Of a stretch of 40,801 nucleotides of DNA, positions 24,701 to 32,383 are shown piece by piece. The stretch lies in NCBI RefSeq assembly GCF_027587195.1, contig NZ_JAPDDP010000073.1:1-40801 (forward strand). Direction: 5' to 3'. A program made the translations under genes and the position numbers. Origin of the DNA: Solirubrobacter phytolaccae (GTDB lineage Bacteria > Actinomycetota > Thermoleophilia > Solirubrobacterales > Solirubrobacteraceae). The notes beneath the pieces are model-generated. The model saw only the letters and a program-made list of their open reading frames with translations, was not told where the DNA came from and made no database searches. Position 1 is the stretch's first letter. The number at the start of each line of letters is the position of its first letter.

Positions 24701-25596
24701 GCGCGAAAGCTCGCCAACGCGTCGGCGAGCGTGCGCTCGAGCGGGATCTCCGGGGTCCAGCCGGTGGCCGCGTGGAGCTTGGAGGCGTCGCCGCGGATCT
24801 CCATGACCTCGTGGGCACGGACTCGTGATGGGTCCACGGTGTGGTCGACGGGCACGCCCGCGATCTCGGCCAGGCCCGCGACGAGCTCGCGGGCCGAGCG
24901 GGTGACGCCCGAGCAGACGTTGTAGACCTCACCCGACACGCCGTGCTCCGCCAGCAGGCGATAGGCGCGGACGATGTCGCGCACGTCCGTGTAGTCGCGG
25001 CGCGTGTCGGCGTTGCCGGTCGCGATCCGGATCGGGTTCTCGCCCGCGTCGAGCCCGCGGGCGATCTGCTGCGCGAACGCCGCGATCGCGTAGATCGGCT
25101 CCTGGCCTGGACCGGAGTGGTTGAAGGCGCGCGCGTGGATCACCTTCAGGCCGTACGCGTCGGCGTAGAAGCGCGCGGTCAGCCCGCCCGAGGCCTTCGA
25201 CACCGCGTACGGGTTCTGCGGGCGCAGCGGGTGGTCCTCGGTGGTGGGAACGGTCTCCGGCGGCCCGTACTCCTCGCCCGAGCCGACCGAGATGACCGTG
25301 GCCTCCGGCGCCTCGAAGCGGACGGCGTCGAGCACGTTCGCGGTCACGGACACGTTCGCCGCCAGCGTGCCCAGCGGGTCGTCCCACGACTGGCCGACGT
25401 GCGCACGGGCGGCGAGGTGGTAGACGACGTCGGGACGCGCGTCGGCGACGAGCGCGCGCGCGACGGCAGGGTCGCGCAAGTCGGCGGCGGACGACGGCGG
25501 CGCCGAGACGACAAGATCGCCCGCGGCCTCGCACGCGGCGACGAGATGGGAGCCGGCGAAGCCACGCGCGCCGGTGATGAAGACGCGCCGGCTCAC
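24697..25596 (-). CDS. Extended SDR: GDP-sugar epimerase/4-ketoreductase
   Basis: 299 aa. NAD(P)-binding VFITGARGFAGSHL at the N-terminus, YHLAA, active-site Ser in ISVGSGEEYG and catalytic YAVSK. The segment ARAFNHSGPGQ is typical for GDP-mannose 4,6-dehydratase and GDP-6-deoxy-lyxo-hexulose reductase (Rmd). The lack of the dehydratase TDE motif (here VGSGEEYG) fits Rmd or a related reductase, making GDP-D-rhamnose-like sugars; this is inference. The GTG start overlaps the stop of a 28-codon ORF upstream. No dehydratase partner is visible in the window. Confidence 0.85.
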   Translation of the reverse strand: MSRRVFITGARGFAGSHLVAACEAAGDLVVSAPPSSAADLRDPAVARALVADARPDVVYHLAARAHVGQSWDDPLGTLAANVSVTANVLDAVRFEAPEATVISVGSGEEYGPPETVPTTEDHPLRPQNPYAVSKASGGLTARFYADAYGLKVIHARAFNHSGPGQEPIYAIAAFAQQIARGLDAGENPIRIATGNADTRRDYTDVRDIVRAYRLLAEHGVSGEVYNVCSGVTRSARELVAGLAEIAGVPVDHTVDPSRVRAHEVMEIRGDASKLHAATGWTPEIPLERTLADALASFRA

Positions 25597-25679
25597 GCGG
25601 CGAGGGAGGAAGAGGGGCGTGTGGCGGCGGGGCGCGCGGCGACGTGCGGCGCGACCGGCGCCGGGTTGAAGTCGGCCAT
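25593..25679 (-). CDS. Possible 28-aa small protein in the epimerase operon
   Basis: ATG at 25679, 7 nt after the stop of the upstream membrane-protein gene; the TGA overlaps the epimerase start (GTGA). The product begins MADFNPAPVAPHVAARPA and is Ala/Pro/Ser-rich. Spacing and overlap are what a real co-translated gene would show, but there is no Shine-Dalgarno sequence and codon bias is uninformative. Confidence 0.3.
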   Translation of the reverse strand: MADFNPAPVAPHVAARPAATRPSSSLAA

Positions 25680-25686
25680 GCGGGGC

Positions 25687-26217
25687 CTAGTTGAGCGAGA
25701 CGACGTACTCGGCGGAGCCGTGGCCGTTGGAGGCCGCGGCGGCGGGATCGATCGGCTGCGGCTCGGAGTCCGGCGGGTTCAGCCGTCGTTCCAGCTCGCC
25801 GAGGACCGCGCCGAACAGCACGTGGCGCCAGGTGGCCTGCGCGAACGCGCGACCGGAGCCCCACAGCTGCGGCAGCTCGTCGCCCGCGGGGTGCAGGCGC
25901 GAGAGCGCGGCCGTGCCCGGCCAGGTCGCGAAGTGCTCGGCGATCCCGGCGAGCGGCCCGCGCAGCACGCCCGGCACCGGCAGCCCGCGCGCGGCGTTCG
26001 CGTACAGCGCGCCGAACATCGCGCCGTTCGCGAGGTGCATCGCGAGCCCGATCGGATAGGCGGCGCGGCCGTTGGTGACGAAGCGCCCGAGCAGCTCCAC
26101 GTCGTCGTACTCGACGTCGAAGACGCGCTGGTCGAGGGGCTGCTGGGCGGCCCACACGGCCGCGGCGGCGGCGCCGGCGAGAGCGCCTCGGAGGGTGCGG
26201 GTGCGGTCGACGGCCAT
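25687..26217 (-). CDS. Conserved-looking membrane protein of unknown function
   Basis: 176 aa. Hydrophobic stretches at ALAGAAAAAVWAAQQP, AAYPIGLAMHLANGAMFGALYANA and TWRHVLFGAVLGELERRL suggest three or so membrane-associated helices; a polar tail follows. Conserved-looking His and Arg lie within the helices (MHLANG, EHFATW, WRH). I do not recognise a function. It is divergent from the PlsC-GpsA gene (68 bp) and leads the small ORF and epimerase operon. Confidence 0.65.
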   Translation of the reverse strand: MAVDRTRTLRGALAGAAAAAVWAAQQPLDQRVFDVEYDDVELLGRFVTNGRAAYPIGLAMHLANGAMFGALYANAARGLPVPGVLRGPLAGIAEHFATWPGTAALSRLHPAGDELPQLWGSGRAFAQATWRHVLFGAVLGELERRLNPPDSEPQPIDPAAAASNGHGSAEYVVSLN

Positions 26218-26285
26218 GACTCGACTGTAACGCGCGCAACGGCAACGGTGTACGAAATCGGCGAGGAGGACGGCTACCCCACCCT

Positions 26286-27950
26286 ATGGATCACTCACGT
26301 CTGCACACACGCGCCCGCACGAAGGGCGTCAACCCGATCGTCTACTGGCTGATGCGCGCCTGGGTCCAGCCCTTCGCGCACGTCTACTGGCGGCTCTCGC
26401 GCATCGGTCGCGAGCACGTCCCGCAGAGCGGACCGGTGATCTTCGTCTCCAACCACCGGTCGTTCATCGACCCGTTCATCATCGGCCTCTGCAGCCGGCG
26501 CCCCGTCTACTACGTGGCCAAGCAGGAGCTGTTCCACAACAAGGCGCTCGGCTGGTTCCTGTCCAGCCTCGGGGCGTTCCCGGTCCGCCGGGGTGAAGCC
26601 GACGGCGACATGATCGACACGGCGAAGGCGATCCTCGAGCGCGGCGACCCGGTCCTGATCTTCCCCGAGGGCACGCGCACGCGCCCGGGCGCGCTCGGCA
26701 AGCCCAAGCGTGGCGTCGGCCGGCTCGCGCTGGAGACCGGCGCGACCGTCGTCCCCGTCGCGATGATCGGCACCGAGTCGATCCGCAAGGGCTTCAAGAT
26801 CCGCCCGCACAAGATCCGCGTGCGGATCGGCCAGCCGCTGAACTTCCCGAAGACGGAGACCGTCACGGGCCCGCTCGCCGCGGCGGTCACGGACCGCATC
26901 TGGCCGAACGTGATGCTCCAGTGGGAGTGGCTCGGCGGCCTGCCGCCGCTCCGGCGCGCCGCGGTCATCGGCGGCGGCTCGTGGGGCACCGCGATCGCGG
27001 TCATGCTCGCCCGCTCGGGCATCGACGTCGACCTCGGCTGCCGCACGAAGGCCCAGGCCGACCTGATCAACGCGACCCGCGAGAACGACCGCTACCTGCC
27101 GGGCGTCCAGCTCGCCACCCGCATCAACGCCGTCCGCGCCGCCGACCTCGAGCTCGGCCGTCACGACCTCGTCGCGTTCGCCGTCCCCGCCGCCGAGCTG
27201 CCGCAGGTCGTCGCCGCGCACGCGTCCAAGCTCGCGCCGCGCACGGGTGTGCTCGTGCTCAGCAAGGGCCTCGTCCCGCCGCTCGGCACGCTCCCGTCGG
27301 CGTTCGTCGCCGAGCGCACGCAGTCGTGGGCGGTCGGTGTCCTGGGCGGCCCGGCGCACGCCGCGGACGCGCTGTCGGACGGTGCGAGCCTCGTCCTCGC
27401 CGCCAAGGATCCGTCCTTCTCGCGCCAGCTGTCGGACGCCCTGCAGGCCGCCGGCCTGCAAGTCACGCCGACCACCGACGTGATCGGGGTGGAGCTCGCA
27501 GGCTGCGCGAAGAACGCCGCCGCGCTGGCCGCGGCCGCGGCGGCCGGCAACGGCCCGAACGCGGCCGGCGCCGCCGCCGGGAAGGTGTTCGCGGAGGTCG
27601 ACGCCTTCGCTCGCGCGTCCGGCGCGCAGCCGGAGACGTTCGCGGGCCTGGCCGGCACCGGCGACCTCGTCGCCACCGTGCTTGCCGAGGGCTCGCGCAA
27701 CCGCCGCGCCGGCGAGCTGCTCGCGCAGGGGATGCCGGCGGAGGAGATCGGCGCCGCGATCGGTCAGACCGCGGAGGCCGTCGACACGGTCCCGCTGCTC
27801 GCCGCCCGGCTCAAGGAGGCCGGCGTCGACGCGCCCGTCCTGCGCGGCCTCGCGAGCATGATCGAGGGCAAGATCGAACCCGACCGCTGGCGGGCCTCGA
27901 TCACCGCTCCGAAAAAGGCGAAGAAGGCGCAGCGGGCGAAGGCCGCGTAG
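26286..27950 (+). CDS. Fusion: 1-acylglycerol-3-phosphate acyltransferase (PlsC) + glycerol-3-phosphate dehydrogenase (GpsA)
   Basis: 554 aa in one frame. Residues ~1-210 are PlsC: N56-H-R-S-F-I-D62 (NHx4D motif) and FPEGTR (126-131), with an amphipathic N-terminal helix for membrane contact. Residues ~222-540 are GpsA: GGGSWGTA (229-236) for NAD(P), VLSKGL, LGGPAHA, catalytic K409 in LAGCAKN, and GLAGTGDLVAT. GpsA makes sn-glycerol-3-phosphate and PlsC acylates lysophosphatidate, so both act in phospholipid precursor synthesis; PlsB/PlsY would act between them. The basic Lys/Ala tail could touch the membrane. The ATG at 26286 is the natural start. Its TAG is part of the -10 of the next gene. 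Confidence 0.93.
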   Translation: MDHSRLHTRARTKGVNPIVYWLMRAWVQPFAHVYWRLSRIGREHVPQSGPVIFVSNHRSFIDPFIIGLCSRRPVYYVAKQELFHNKALGWFLSSLGAFPVRRGEADGDMIDTAKAILERGDPVLIFPEGTRTRPGALGKPKRGVGRLALETGATVVPVAMIGTESIRKGFKIRPHKIRVRIGQPLNFPKTETVTGPLAAAVTDRIWPNVMLQWEWLGGLPPLRRAAVIGGGSWGTAIAVMLARSGIDVDLGCRTKAQADLINATRENDRYLPGVQLATRINAVRAADLELGRHDLVAFAVPAAELPQVVAAHASKLAPRTGVLVLSKGLVPPLGTLPSAFVAERTQSWAVGVLGGPAHAADALSDGASLVLAAKDPSFSRQLSDALQAAGLQVTPTTDVIGVELAGCAKNAAALAAAAAAGNGPNAAGAAAGKVFAEVDAFARASGAQPETFAGLAGTGDLVATVLAEGSRNRRAGELLAQGMPAEEIGAAIGQTAEAVDTVPLLAARLKEAGVDAPVLRGLASMIEGKIEPDRWRASITAPKKAKKAQRAKAA

Positions 27951-27953
27951 TGT
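27948..27953 (+). promoter_or_regulatory. Candidate -10 (TAGTGT) for the first ECF sigma gene
   Basis: TAGTGT, made partly by the stop codon of the PlsC-GpsA gene, is 9 nt before the ATG at 27963. It predicts a short-leader mRNA. Confidence 0.35.
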
Positions 27954-27962
27954 CCGTGCCGG

Positions 27963-28523
27963 ATGGCCACAGCACCACCGGACAAGGCCAGGCTCGACGC
28001 CGACTTCAGCGAGCTCTACAAGGCGCACCTGAAGGACGTCTACTCGTACGCGTACTACCGCGTGGGCAATCACCACGACGCGGAGGACCTGACCGAGCAG
28101 ACGTTCCTGCAGGCGTACCGCCACTTCGCGCGCGCCCAGCAGGAGTCCGACGGGCGCCCGCTGCGGCCGTGGCTGATCCGCATCGCGCACAACCTGGCGG
28201 CGAACTACTACCGCGACCGCTCGCGCCGGCCGCAGACCAACATCGACGACGCGGGGGCGATCAGCACCCCGCACACGACCGAGGGGCTGGTGCAGGACCG
28301 CGACGATCTGGCGCGGATCCTGCGCGGCGTCCAGCAGCTCCCGGACGACCGCCGCGAGGCGCTGATCATGCGCTTCGCGCTCGGGATGGACAACCGCGAG
28401 ATCGCGCGGGCGCTGGACCGCACGGACGGCGCCACGAAGGTGCTGATCCATCGCGCGATCCGGCAGCTGGAGGAGATCGTGCAGGCTGACGAAAACGGAA
28501 ACGGACAGGACGGCAGGCAGTGA
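27963..28523 (+). CDS. ECF-type sigma-70 family RNA polymerase sigma factor
   Basis: 186 aa. Region 2: FSELYKAHLKDVYSYAYYRVGNHHDAEDLTEQTFLQAYRHF with the family D-x-E-D-L-T-Q/E-x-F core, then RPWLIRIAHNLAANYYRDRSRRP. Region 4: LPDDRREALIMRFALGMDNREIARALDRTDGATKVLIHRAIRQLEEI. The 28520 start of the following gene overlaps its stop (GTGA), so they act as a pair. Target promoters are unknown. Confidence 0.9.
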   Translation: MATAPPDKARLDADFSELYKAHLKDVYSYAYYRVGNHHDAEDLTEQTFLQAYRHFARAQQESDGRPLRPWLIRIAHNLAANYYRDRSRRPQTNIDDAGAISTPHTTEGLVQDRDDLARILRGVQQLPDDRREALIMRFALGMDNREIARALDRTDGATKVLIHRAIRQLEEIVQADENGNGQDGRQ

Positions 28524-28894
28524 GCACACCGTTCCCGGACATCGAGGCGCGCCTGCGCGCGGCCCTCTCACCCGTCGAGCCCCCGGTCCACATGCAGGAG
28601 CGGCTCGAGACCACGCTGGACTCGATCGTCGAGCTCGCGGCCGACGAGCTGGAGTCGTGGGAGCTGGAGGCGATCAAGGACCCACGGAACTGGCCTCGCG
28701 CCGCGGTCGGCCCCGCGGCTGCGGTCGTCGTGGGCGGCGGCGCAGCGGTCGGCCTCGTGCTGCTCAGGACCCAGCGCAAGCGGCACAAGCGCAGAGCCGC
28801 GTCACGCGGCGCGCGGGACCTGCTCGCACGCACGCTCAAGGACGCCGGGCGCGAAGCGCTGAAGGTGTTCGACGACTTAGCGCCAAGACGCTGA
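28520..28894 (+). CDS. Small membrane protein, probable partner of the sigma factor
   Basis: 124 aa. A helical N-terminal part (DIEARLRAALSPVEPPVHMQERLETTLDSIVELAADELESWELEAIKDP) precedes one membrane helix (AVGPAAAVVVGGGAAVGLVLL) and a very basic cytosolic tail. It has no zinc-binding anti-sigma motif. Because it overlaps the sigma gene by four bases, an anti-sigma or sensor role is likely but only inferred. Confidence 0.7.
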   Translation: MSTPFPDIEARLRAALSPVEPPVHMQERLETTLDSIVELAADELESWELEAIKDPRNWPRAAVGPAAAVVVGGGAAVGLVLLRTQRKRHKRRAASRGARDLLARTLKDAGREALKVFDDLAPRR

Positions 28895-28903
28895 TCCAAA
28901 GTC

Positions 28904-29497
28904 ATGGCTCGCGCGCAGACCGACCACATGGACGTCCGCGCATTCGCCGACGAAGACCTCATCCCGATGATGGCCCGGGGTGATGCCCGGGCGTTCGAGA
29001 CGCTCTACGAGCGCCACTCGGGCGCCGCGTACTCGCTCGCCTACCGCATGGTCGGCAAGCAGGCGCTGGCCGAGGACGTCATCCAAGAGGCCTTCCTCAA
29101 CCTCTGGCGCTCCGGCGCCCACTACGACCGTGGGCGCGGGTCCGTGCGCACGTGGATCCTCGGGATCGTCCACCACCGGGCGATCGACGCGCTGCGACGC
29201 AACTCGGTGCACGCCAAGCGCCGCTCGGACGACGACACCGCCGCCGAGCGCCTGGAGTCGCCCGAGCGCGTCGAGGAGGACGTGGCCCGGCGCGACGAGG
29301 CGAGCATCGTGCGCGGCGCGATGGACGTCCTGCCCGCCGACCAGCTCAAGGTGATCGAGCTCGCCTACTTCGGCGGCTTCACCCATACGGAGATCGCCGA
29401 CATGCTCGAGTCGCCGATCGGCACGGTCAAGGGCCGGATGCGGCTCGGCCTGAAGAAGATGCGTGAGGCCCTGGCACACGGGGCGGTGGAGGCATGA
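28904..29497 (+). CDS. ECF sigma factor (SigK/SigL-like)
   Basis: 197 aa. Region 2: ARGDARAFETLYERHSGAAYSLAYRMVGKQALAEDVIQEAFLNLWRSG, then GSVRTWILGIVHHRAIDALRR (the WILGIxHHxxID motif). Region 4: LPADQLKVIELAYFGGFTHTEIADMLESPIGTVKGRMRLGLKKMREAL. The pattern and the RskA-type partner fit the SigK/SigL clade that controls envelope or redox stress genes. ATG at 28904 used; ATG at 28928 would remove eight residues. Start lies 9 bp after the previous gene, so the two sigma pairs may be co-transcribed. Confidence 0.9.
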   Translation: MARAQTDHMDVRAFADEDLIPMMARGDARAFETLYERHSGAAYSLAYRMVGKQALAEDVIQEAFLNLWRSGAHYDRGRGSVRTWILGIVHHRAIDALRRNSVHAKRRSDDDTAAERLESPERVEEDVARRDEASIVRGAMDVLPADQLKVIELAYFGGFTHTEIADMLESPIGTVKGRMRLGLKKMREALAHGAVEA

Positions 29498-30207
29498 ACG
29501 TGGGTCCTGATCACGAGCGCTGGGCGGATGCCGCGGGCGTGTACGTCCTGGGCGCGCTGCCGACGGACGAGTGCGCTGCCTACGAAGACCACCTCGCCGC
29601 CTGCCCGACCTGCCGGGCCGAGACGGAGGAGCTGCGCGTCGCCGCACAGGCGCTGCCGCTCTCCGCACCGGCGATGCGCCCGCCGCCGGCGCTCAAGTCG
29701 CGGATCATGGCCGAGGTCGAGCGCGAGGCGGAGCTGCTCGCGAGCGCGAGCGGCGCGCCCCGGCGTGCACCGGAGCCCAAGCGCCGTCGCTTCAACTTCA
29801 GCCTGCGTGGGGTGATCCCGGCCGTCGGGCTCGCGTGCGCGGCCCTGGTCGCCGGCGCCTTCGGGGGCGCGGCGCTGTTCGGCAGCTCGAGCCCGCAGAC
29901 GATCCCGTTCGAGTCGACGATCTCCAACACGTCGGCCGAGCTCGAGATGACCGACGACGGCGCGACCATCGTCGCCAACAACCTGCCGCTCCCGCCCGAG
30001 GGCAAGGTCTACATGGTCTGGATCCAGAAGCCCGGGCAGGCGCCCGAGCCGACGTCGGCGCTGTTCACGCCCCGGCGCGACGGCTCGGCCACGGCGTCGG
30101 TGACGGGGGACATGGACGCGGTCGAGACCGTGCTGGTCAACACCGAGCCGATCGGCGGCTCGACCACGCCGACCTCACAGCCCGTCCTGACCGCCAGCGT
30201 CTCGTAG
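29494..30207 (+). CDS. Zinc-binding anti-sigma factor, RskA family
   Basis: 237 aa. N-terminal anti-sigma domain with H33-xxx-C37-xx-C40 (EDHLAACPTC) preceded by the YVLGALPTDE segment typical of RskA. One membrane helix at ~110-135, then an extracytoplasmic RskA domain ending in a Ser/Thr-rich strand region (VYMVWIQKPGQ, SALFTPRRDGSATASV). It would hold the adjacent sigma factor at the membrane until cleaved by a site-1/site-2 protease; the rhomboid encoded 2 kb further is not known to do this. ATGA overlap with the sigma gene. Its 3' end overlaps the convergent TetR gene by 33 bp. Confidence 0.92.
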   Translation: MNVGPDHERWADAAGVYVLGALPTDECAAYEDHLAACPTCRAETEELRVAAQALPLSAPAMRPPPALKSRIMAEVEREAELLASASGAPRRAPEPKRRRFNFSLRGVIPAVGLACAALVAGAFGGAALFGSSSPQTIPFESTISNTSAELEMTDDGATIVANNLPLPPEGKVYMVWIQKPGQAPEPTSALFTPRRDGSATASVTGDMDAVETVLVNTEPIGGSTTPTSQPVLTASVS

Positions 30208-30807
30208 CGACTCCAGCCCGCGGACGAGCAGTTCGAGCGCCCACTCGAAGCGCTCGTCCAGATCACCGGCCACGAGCTCGTCGGCCAGGCCGGTGATCAC
30301 CGGGAACTGCTCCGGCGGCAGCGAGCTGAAGACCCCGCGCATCTGCTCGATGTCCGGCGCCGGCATCGACTCCTCGTAGGCGAACGCGCCGACGTAGAGG
30401 CTGAACATGTCGGCGGCGTACGCGATCACCTGCGCGGGCAGCGCCGCGGCCGCCAGCACGGCCAGGTAGCGCTCCAGGACGGGGAGCGCGTTCGGCCCGC
30501 TCGGGATCCGGCCCATCGACAGCTGGGCGGCGTCGCGGCGGCTGTTGAGCAGCGTGCGCGTGGCGCGCGCGAGGTCCTTGACCTGCTCGCGCCAGTTCTC
30601 GGGGTCCGGGTCGGGCACGACGTTCTCGCCGACGATCCGGTCGAGCATCAGCCCGAGCAGCTGCTCCTTGTCGCCGACGTGCCAGTAGAGCGTCGCGGCG
30701 CCCGCGTCCAGCTCCTGCGCGAGCTTGCGCATCGAGATCCCCTGCATTCCCTCGCGTTCCAGGAGCGCCAGGGCGGCGTCGACGATCTTGTCGCGGGAGA
30801 GCGCCAT
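30175..30807 (-). CDS. TetR family repressor with TetR_C-like ligand domain
   Basis: 210 aa. N-terminal HTH: SRDKIVDAALALLEREGMQGISMRKLAQELDAGAATLYWHVGDKEQLLGLMLDRI, with the classical ATLYWHV motif of the TetR/drug-responsive group. The C-terminal helical domain has several Met/Phe-rich stretches suited to a hydrophobic drug. The ATG at 30807 fits; the frame extending to 31590 is antisense to the exporter. It is divergent from a DrrAB-type ABC exporter with 39 bp between the starts and two palindromic operators there, so it likely represses the exporter and itself. Confidence 0.9.
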   Translation of the reverse strand: MALSRDKIVDAALALLEREGMQGISMRKLAQELDAGAATLYWHVGDKEQLLGLMLDRIVGENVVPDPDPENWREQVKDLARATRTLLNSRRDAAQLSMGRIPSGPNALPVLERYLAVLAAAALPAQVIAYAADMFSLYVGAFAYEESMPAPDIEQMRGVFSSLPPEQFPVITGLADELVAGDLDERFEWALELLVRGLESLRDAGGQDGL

Positions 30808-30867
30808 TTGACAGCGACAGCGTAGTCGACTAGAACACTGTTCGAGATGACTCGTACAGTGTTCGAG
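30808..30867 (+). promoter_or_regulatory. Exporter promoter with two 17-bp palindromic TetR operators
   Basis: -35 TTGACA (30808-30813), 17-nt spacer, -10 TAGAAC (30831-30836), ATG 30847. Operator 1 at 30830-30846 (CTAGAACACTGTTCGAG) covers the -10 and start site. Operator 2 at 30851-30867 (CTCGTACAGTGTTCGAG) lies in the first codons. Each has seven of eight half-site pairs matching. Centres are 21 bp apart, two helical turns, suiting two dimers on one face. Confidence 0.75.
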
Positions 30868-31614
30868 AAGGCGATCGAGGCGGTTGGCCTCGTCAAGCGC
30901 TACGGCGAGGTGCAGGCCCTTGACGGGGTCGACCTCGAGGTCGAGGCCGGGACGGTGTTCGGCCTGCTGGGGCCCAACGGGGCCGGCAAGTCCACGACGG
31001 TCCGCATCCTCACCACGCTCTCCCGGCCCGACGCCGGGACCGTGTGCGTGGCGGGCGTGGACGCGCTGCGGGACCCCGTCGGCGTGCGGCGGGCGATCGG
31101 CGTCGTCGCGCAGAAGCACAGCGCCGACCCCGACGCGACCGCGCGGGAGAACCTGGTGCTGCAGGCCGAGCTCTACGGGCTGCGCGACCGCTCCCGCGTG
31201 GACGAGCTGCTGGAGCGGTTCGGCCTGCAGGACGCCGCCGATCGGCAGGCGAAGACCTACTCGGGCGGGATGATGCGGCGCCTCGACGTCGCGATCGGCC
31301 TCATCCACACGCCCAAGGTGCTGTTCCTCGACGAGCCGACCACCGGCCTGGACCCCGAGGCCCGCGCCGACCTGTGGGCCGAGATCGAGCGGCTCGCGCG
31401 CGAGGAGCGGATGACGATCCTGCTCACCACGCACTACCTGGAGGAGGCCGACCGGCTCGCTTCCCAGATCGCCATCGTCGACCGCGGCCGGATCGTCGCG
31501 CGCGGGACGCCGGACGAGCTCAAGGCCGAGCTGCGCGCCGAAGCCCCGAGCGACGAGCCGGTGTCGCTCAACGACGTCTACCTCAAGCACGCCGGACGGG
31601 CGGTGGCGGCATGA
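30847..31614 (+). CDS. DrrA-type ABC exporter ATP-binding protein
   Basis: 255 aa. Walker A GPNGAGKST, signature YSGGMMRRLDVAIGL, Walker B VLFLDEPTTGLDPEAR, switch His in TTHYLEEAD, and the DrrA/CcmA-like C-terminal part. It pumps, with the following permease, drugs or lipids outwards (daunorubicin-resistance family by sequence type; actual substrate unknown). Start ATG at 30847 immediately follows operator 1, and operator 2 lies within the first seven codons. ATGA overlap with the permease gene. Confidence 0.92.
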   Translation: MTRTVFEKAIEAVGLVKRYGEVQALDGVDLEVEAGTVFGLLGPNGAGKSTTVRILTTLSRPDAGTVCVAGVDALRDPVGVRRAIGVVAQKHSADPDATARENLVLQAELYGLRDRSRVDELLERFGLQDAADRQAKTYSGGMMRRLDVAIGLIHTPKVLFLDEPTTGLDPEARADLWAEIERLAREERMTILLTTHYLEEADRLASQIAIVDRGRIVARGTPDELKAELRAEAPSDEPVSLNDVYLKHAGRAVAA

Positions 31615-32348
31615 CTGCGGTCCGGCAGAGTTGGCAGGTGTCCCTGCGCTACTTCCGCGTGCTGCTGCGCCAGCCCGCGTTCCTGCTGATCACGATCGTC
31701 CAGCCGCTGATCTGGCTGCTGCTGTTCGGCGCGCTGTTCAAGGCGGTCACGCAGATCCCGGGCTTCGGCGGCAACGGGAGCTACCTGGACTACCTCACGC
31801 CCGGCATCGTCGTGATGCTCGCGGTGTCGTCGGCCGGCTGGACCGGCATGGGCTTCATCGAGGACATCAACAGCGGCGTGATGGACCGCCTGCTCGTCAC
31901 GCCCGCCTGGCGCGGCGCGTTCAACGTGGGCAGCGTCGCGCAGTGCGTCGTGTCCGTCGTGCTGCAGACGCTGCTCATCATCGGGCTCGCGCTGCTGATG
32001 GGCGCGGAGATCGCGCACGCGGGCGTGCTGCTGCTCGTCGCCGCGCTGCTCGCGGCCGCGTTCGCCTCTTTGAGCAACGGGCTCGGCGTGCTCACGCGCC
32101 AGCGCGAGTCGCTGATCGGCGCCGTCTCGCTGCTCCTGCTCCCGCTCACGTTCCTGTCGAGCGCGCTGATGCAGCTCAGCCTCGCGCCCGGCTGGATCGA
32201 GACCGTGGCCAAGTTCAACCCGGTCGACTGGGCCGCCGTCGCCGCGCGCGACCCGGACCTGCTGCGGATCGGGCTGCTCGCCGCGCTCACCGTGCTCTCA
32301 GGCTGGTTCGCCACCCGCGCGTTCGCGATCTACCAGCGGTCGTTGTGA
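31611..32348 (+). CDS. DrrB-type ABC exporter permease
   Basis: 245 aa, ABC-2 type. Six membrane helices: the first in PAFLLITIVQPLIWLLLFGALF, then SYLDYLTPGIVVMLAVSSAGWTGMG, the EDINSGVMDRLLVTPAWRG cytosolic loop typical of ABC-2 proteins, and four more, ending with ARDPDLLRIGLLAALTVLSGWFATRAFAIYQRSL. It forms the membrane channel for the exporter with the ATPase encoded just upstream. Confidence 0.9.
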   Translation: MTAVRQSWQVSLRYFRVLLRQPAFLLITIVQPLIWLLLFGALFKAVTQIPGFGGNGSYLDYLTPGIVVMLAVSSAGWTGMGFIEDINSGVMDRLLVTPAWRGAFNVGSVAQCVVSVVLQTLLIIGLALLMGAEIAHAGVLLLVAALLAAAFASLSNGLGVLTRQRESLIGAVSLLLLPLTFLSSALMQLSLAPGWIETVAKFNPVDWAAVAARDPDLLRIGLLAALTVLSGWFATRAFAIYQRSL

Positions 32349-32383
32349 CTTCCTAAAGGAACCGCTGCTAGCTTCGCTCACCG

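Noticed and set aside
24841-26352. 503-codon plus-strand open frame
   Set aside because: Shadow of the epimerase and membrane-protein genes, which have clear motifs on the minus strand.
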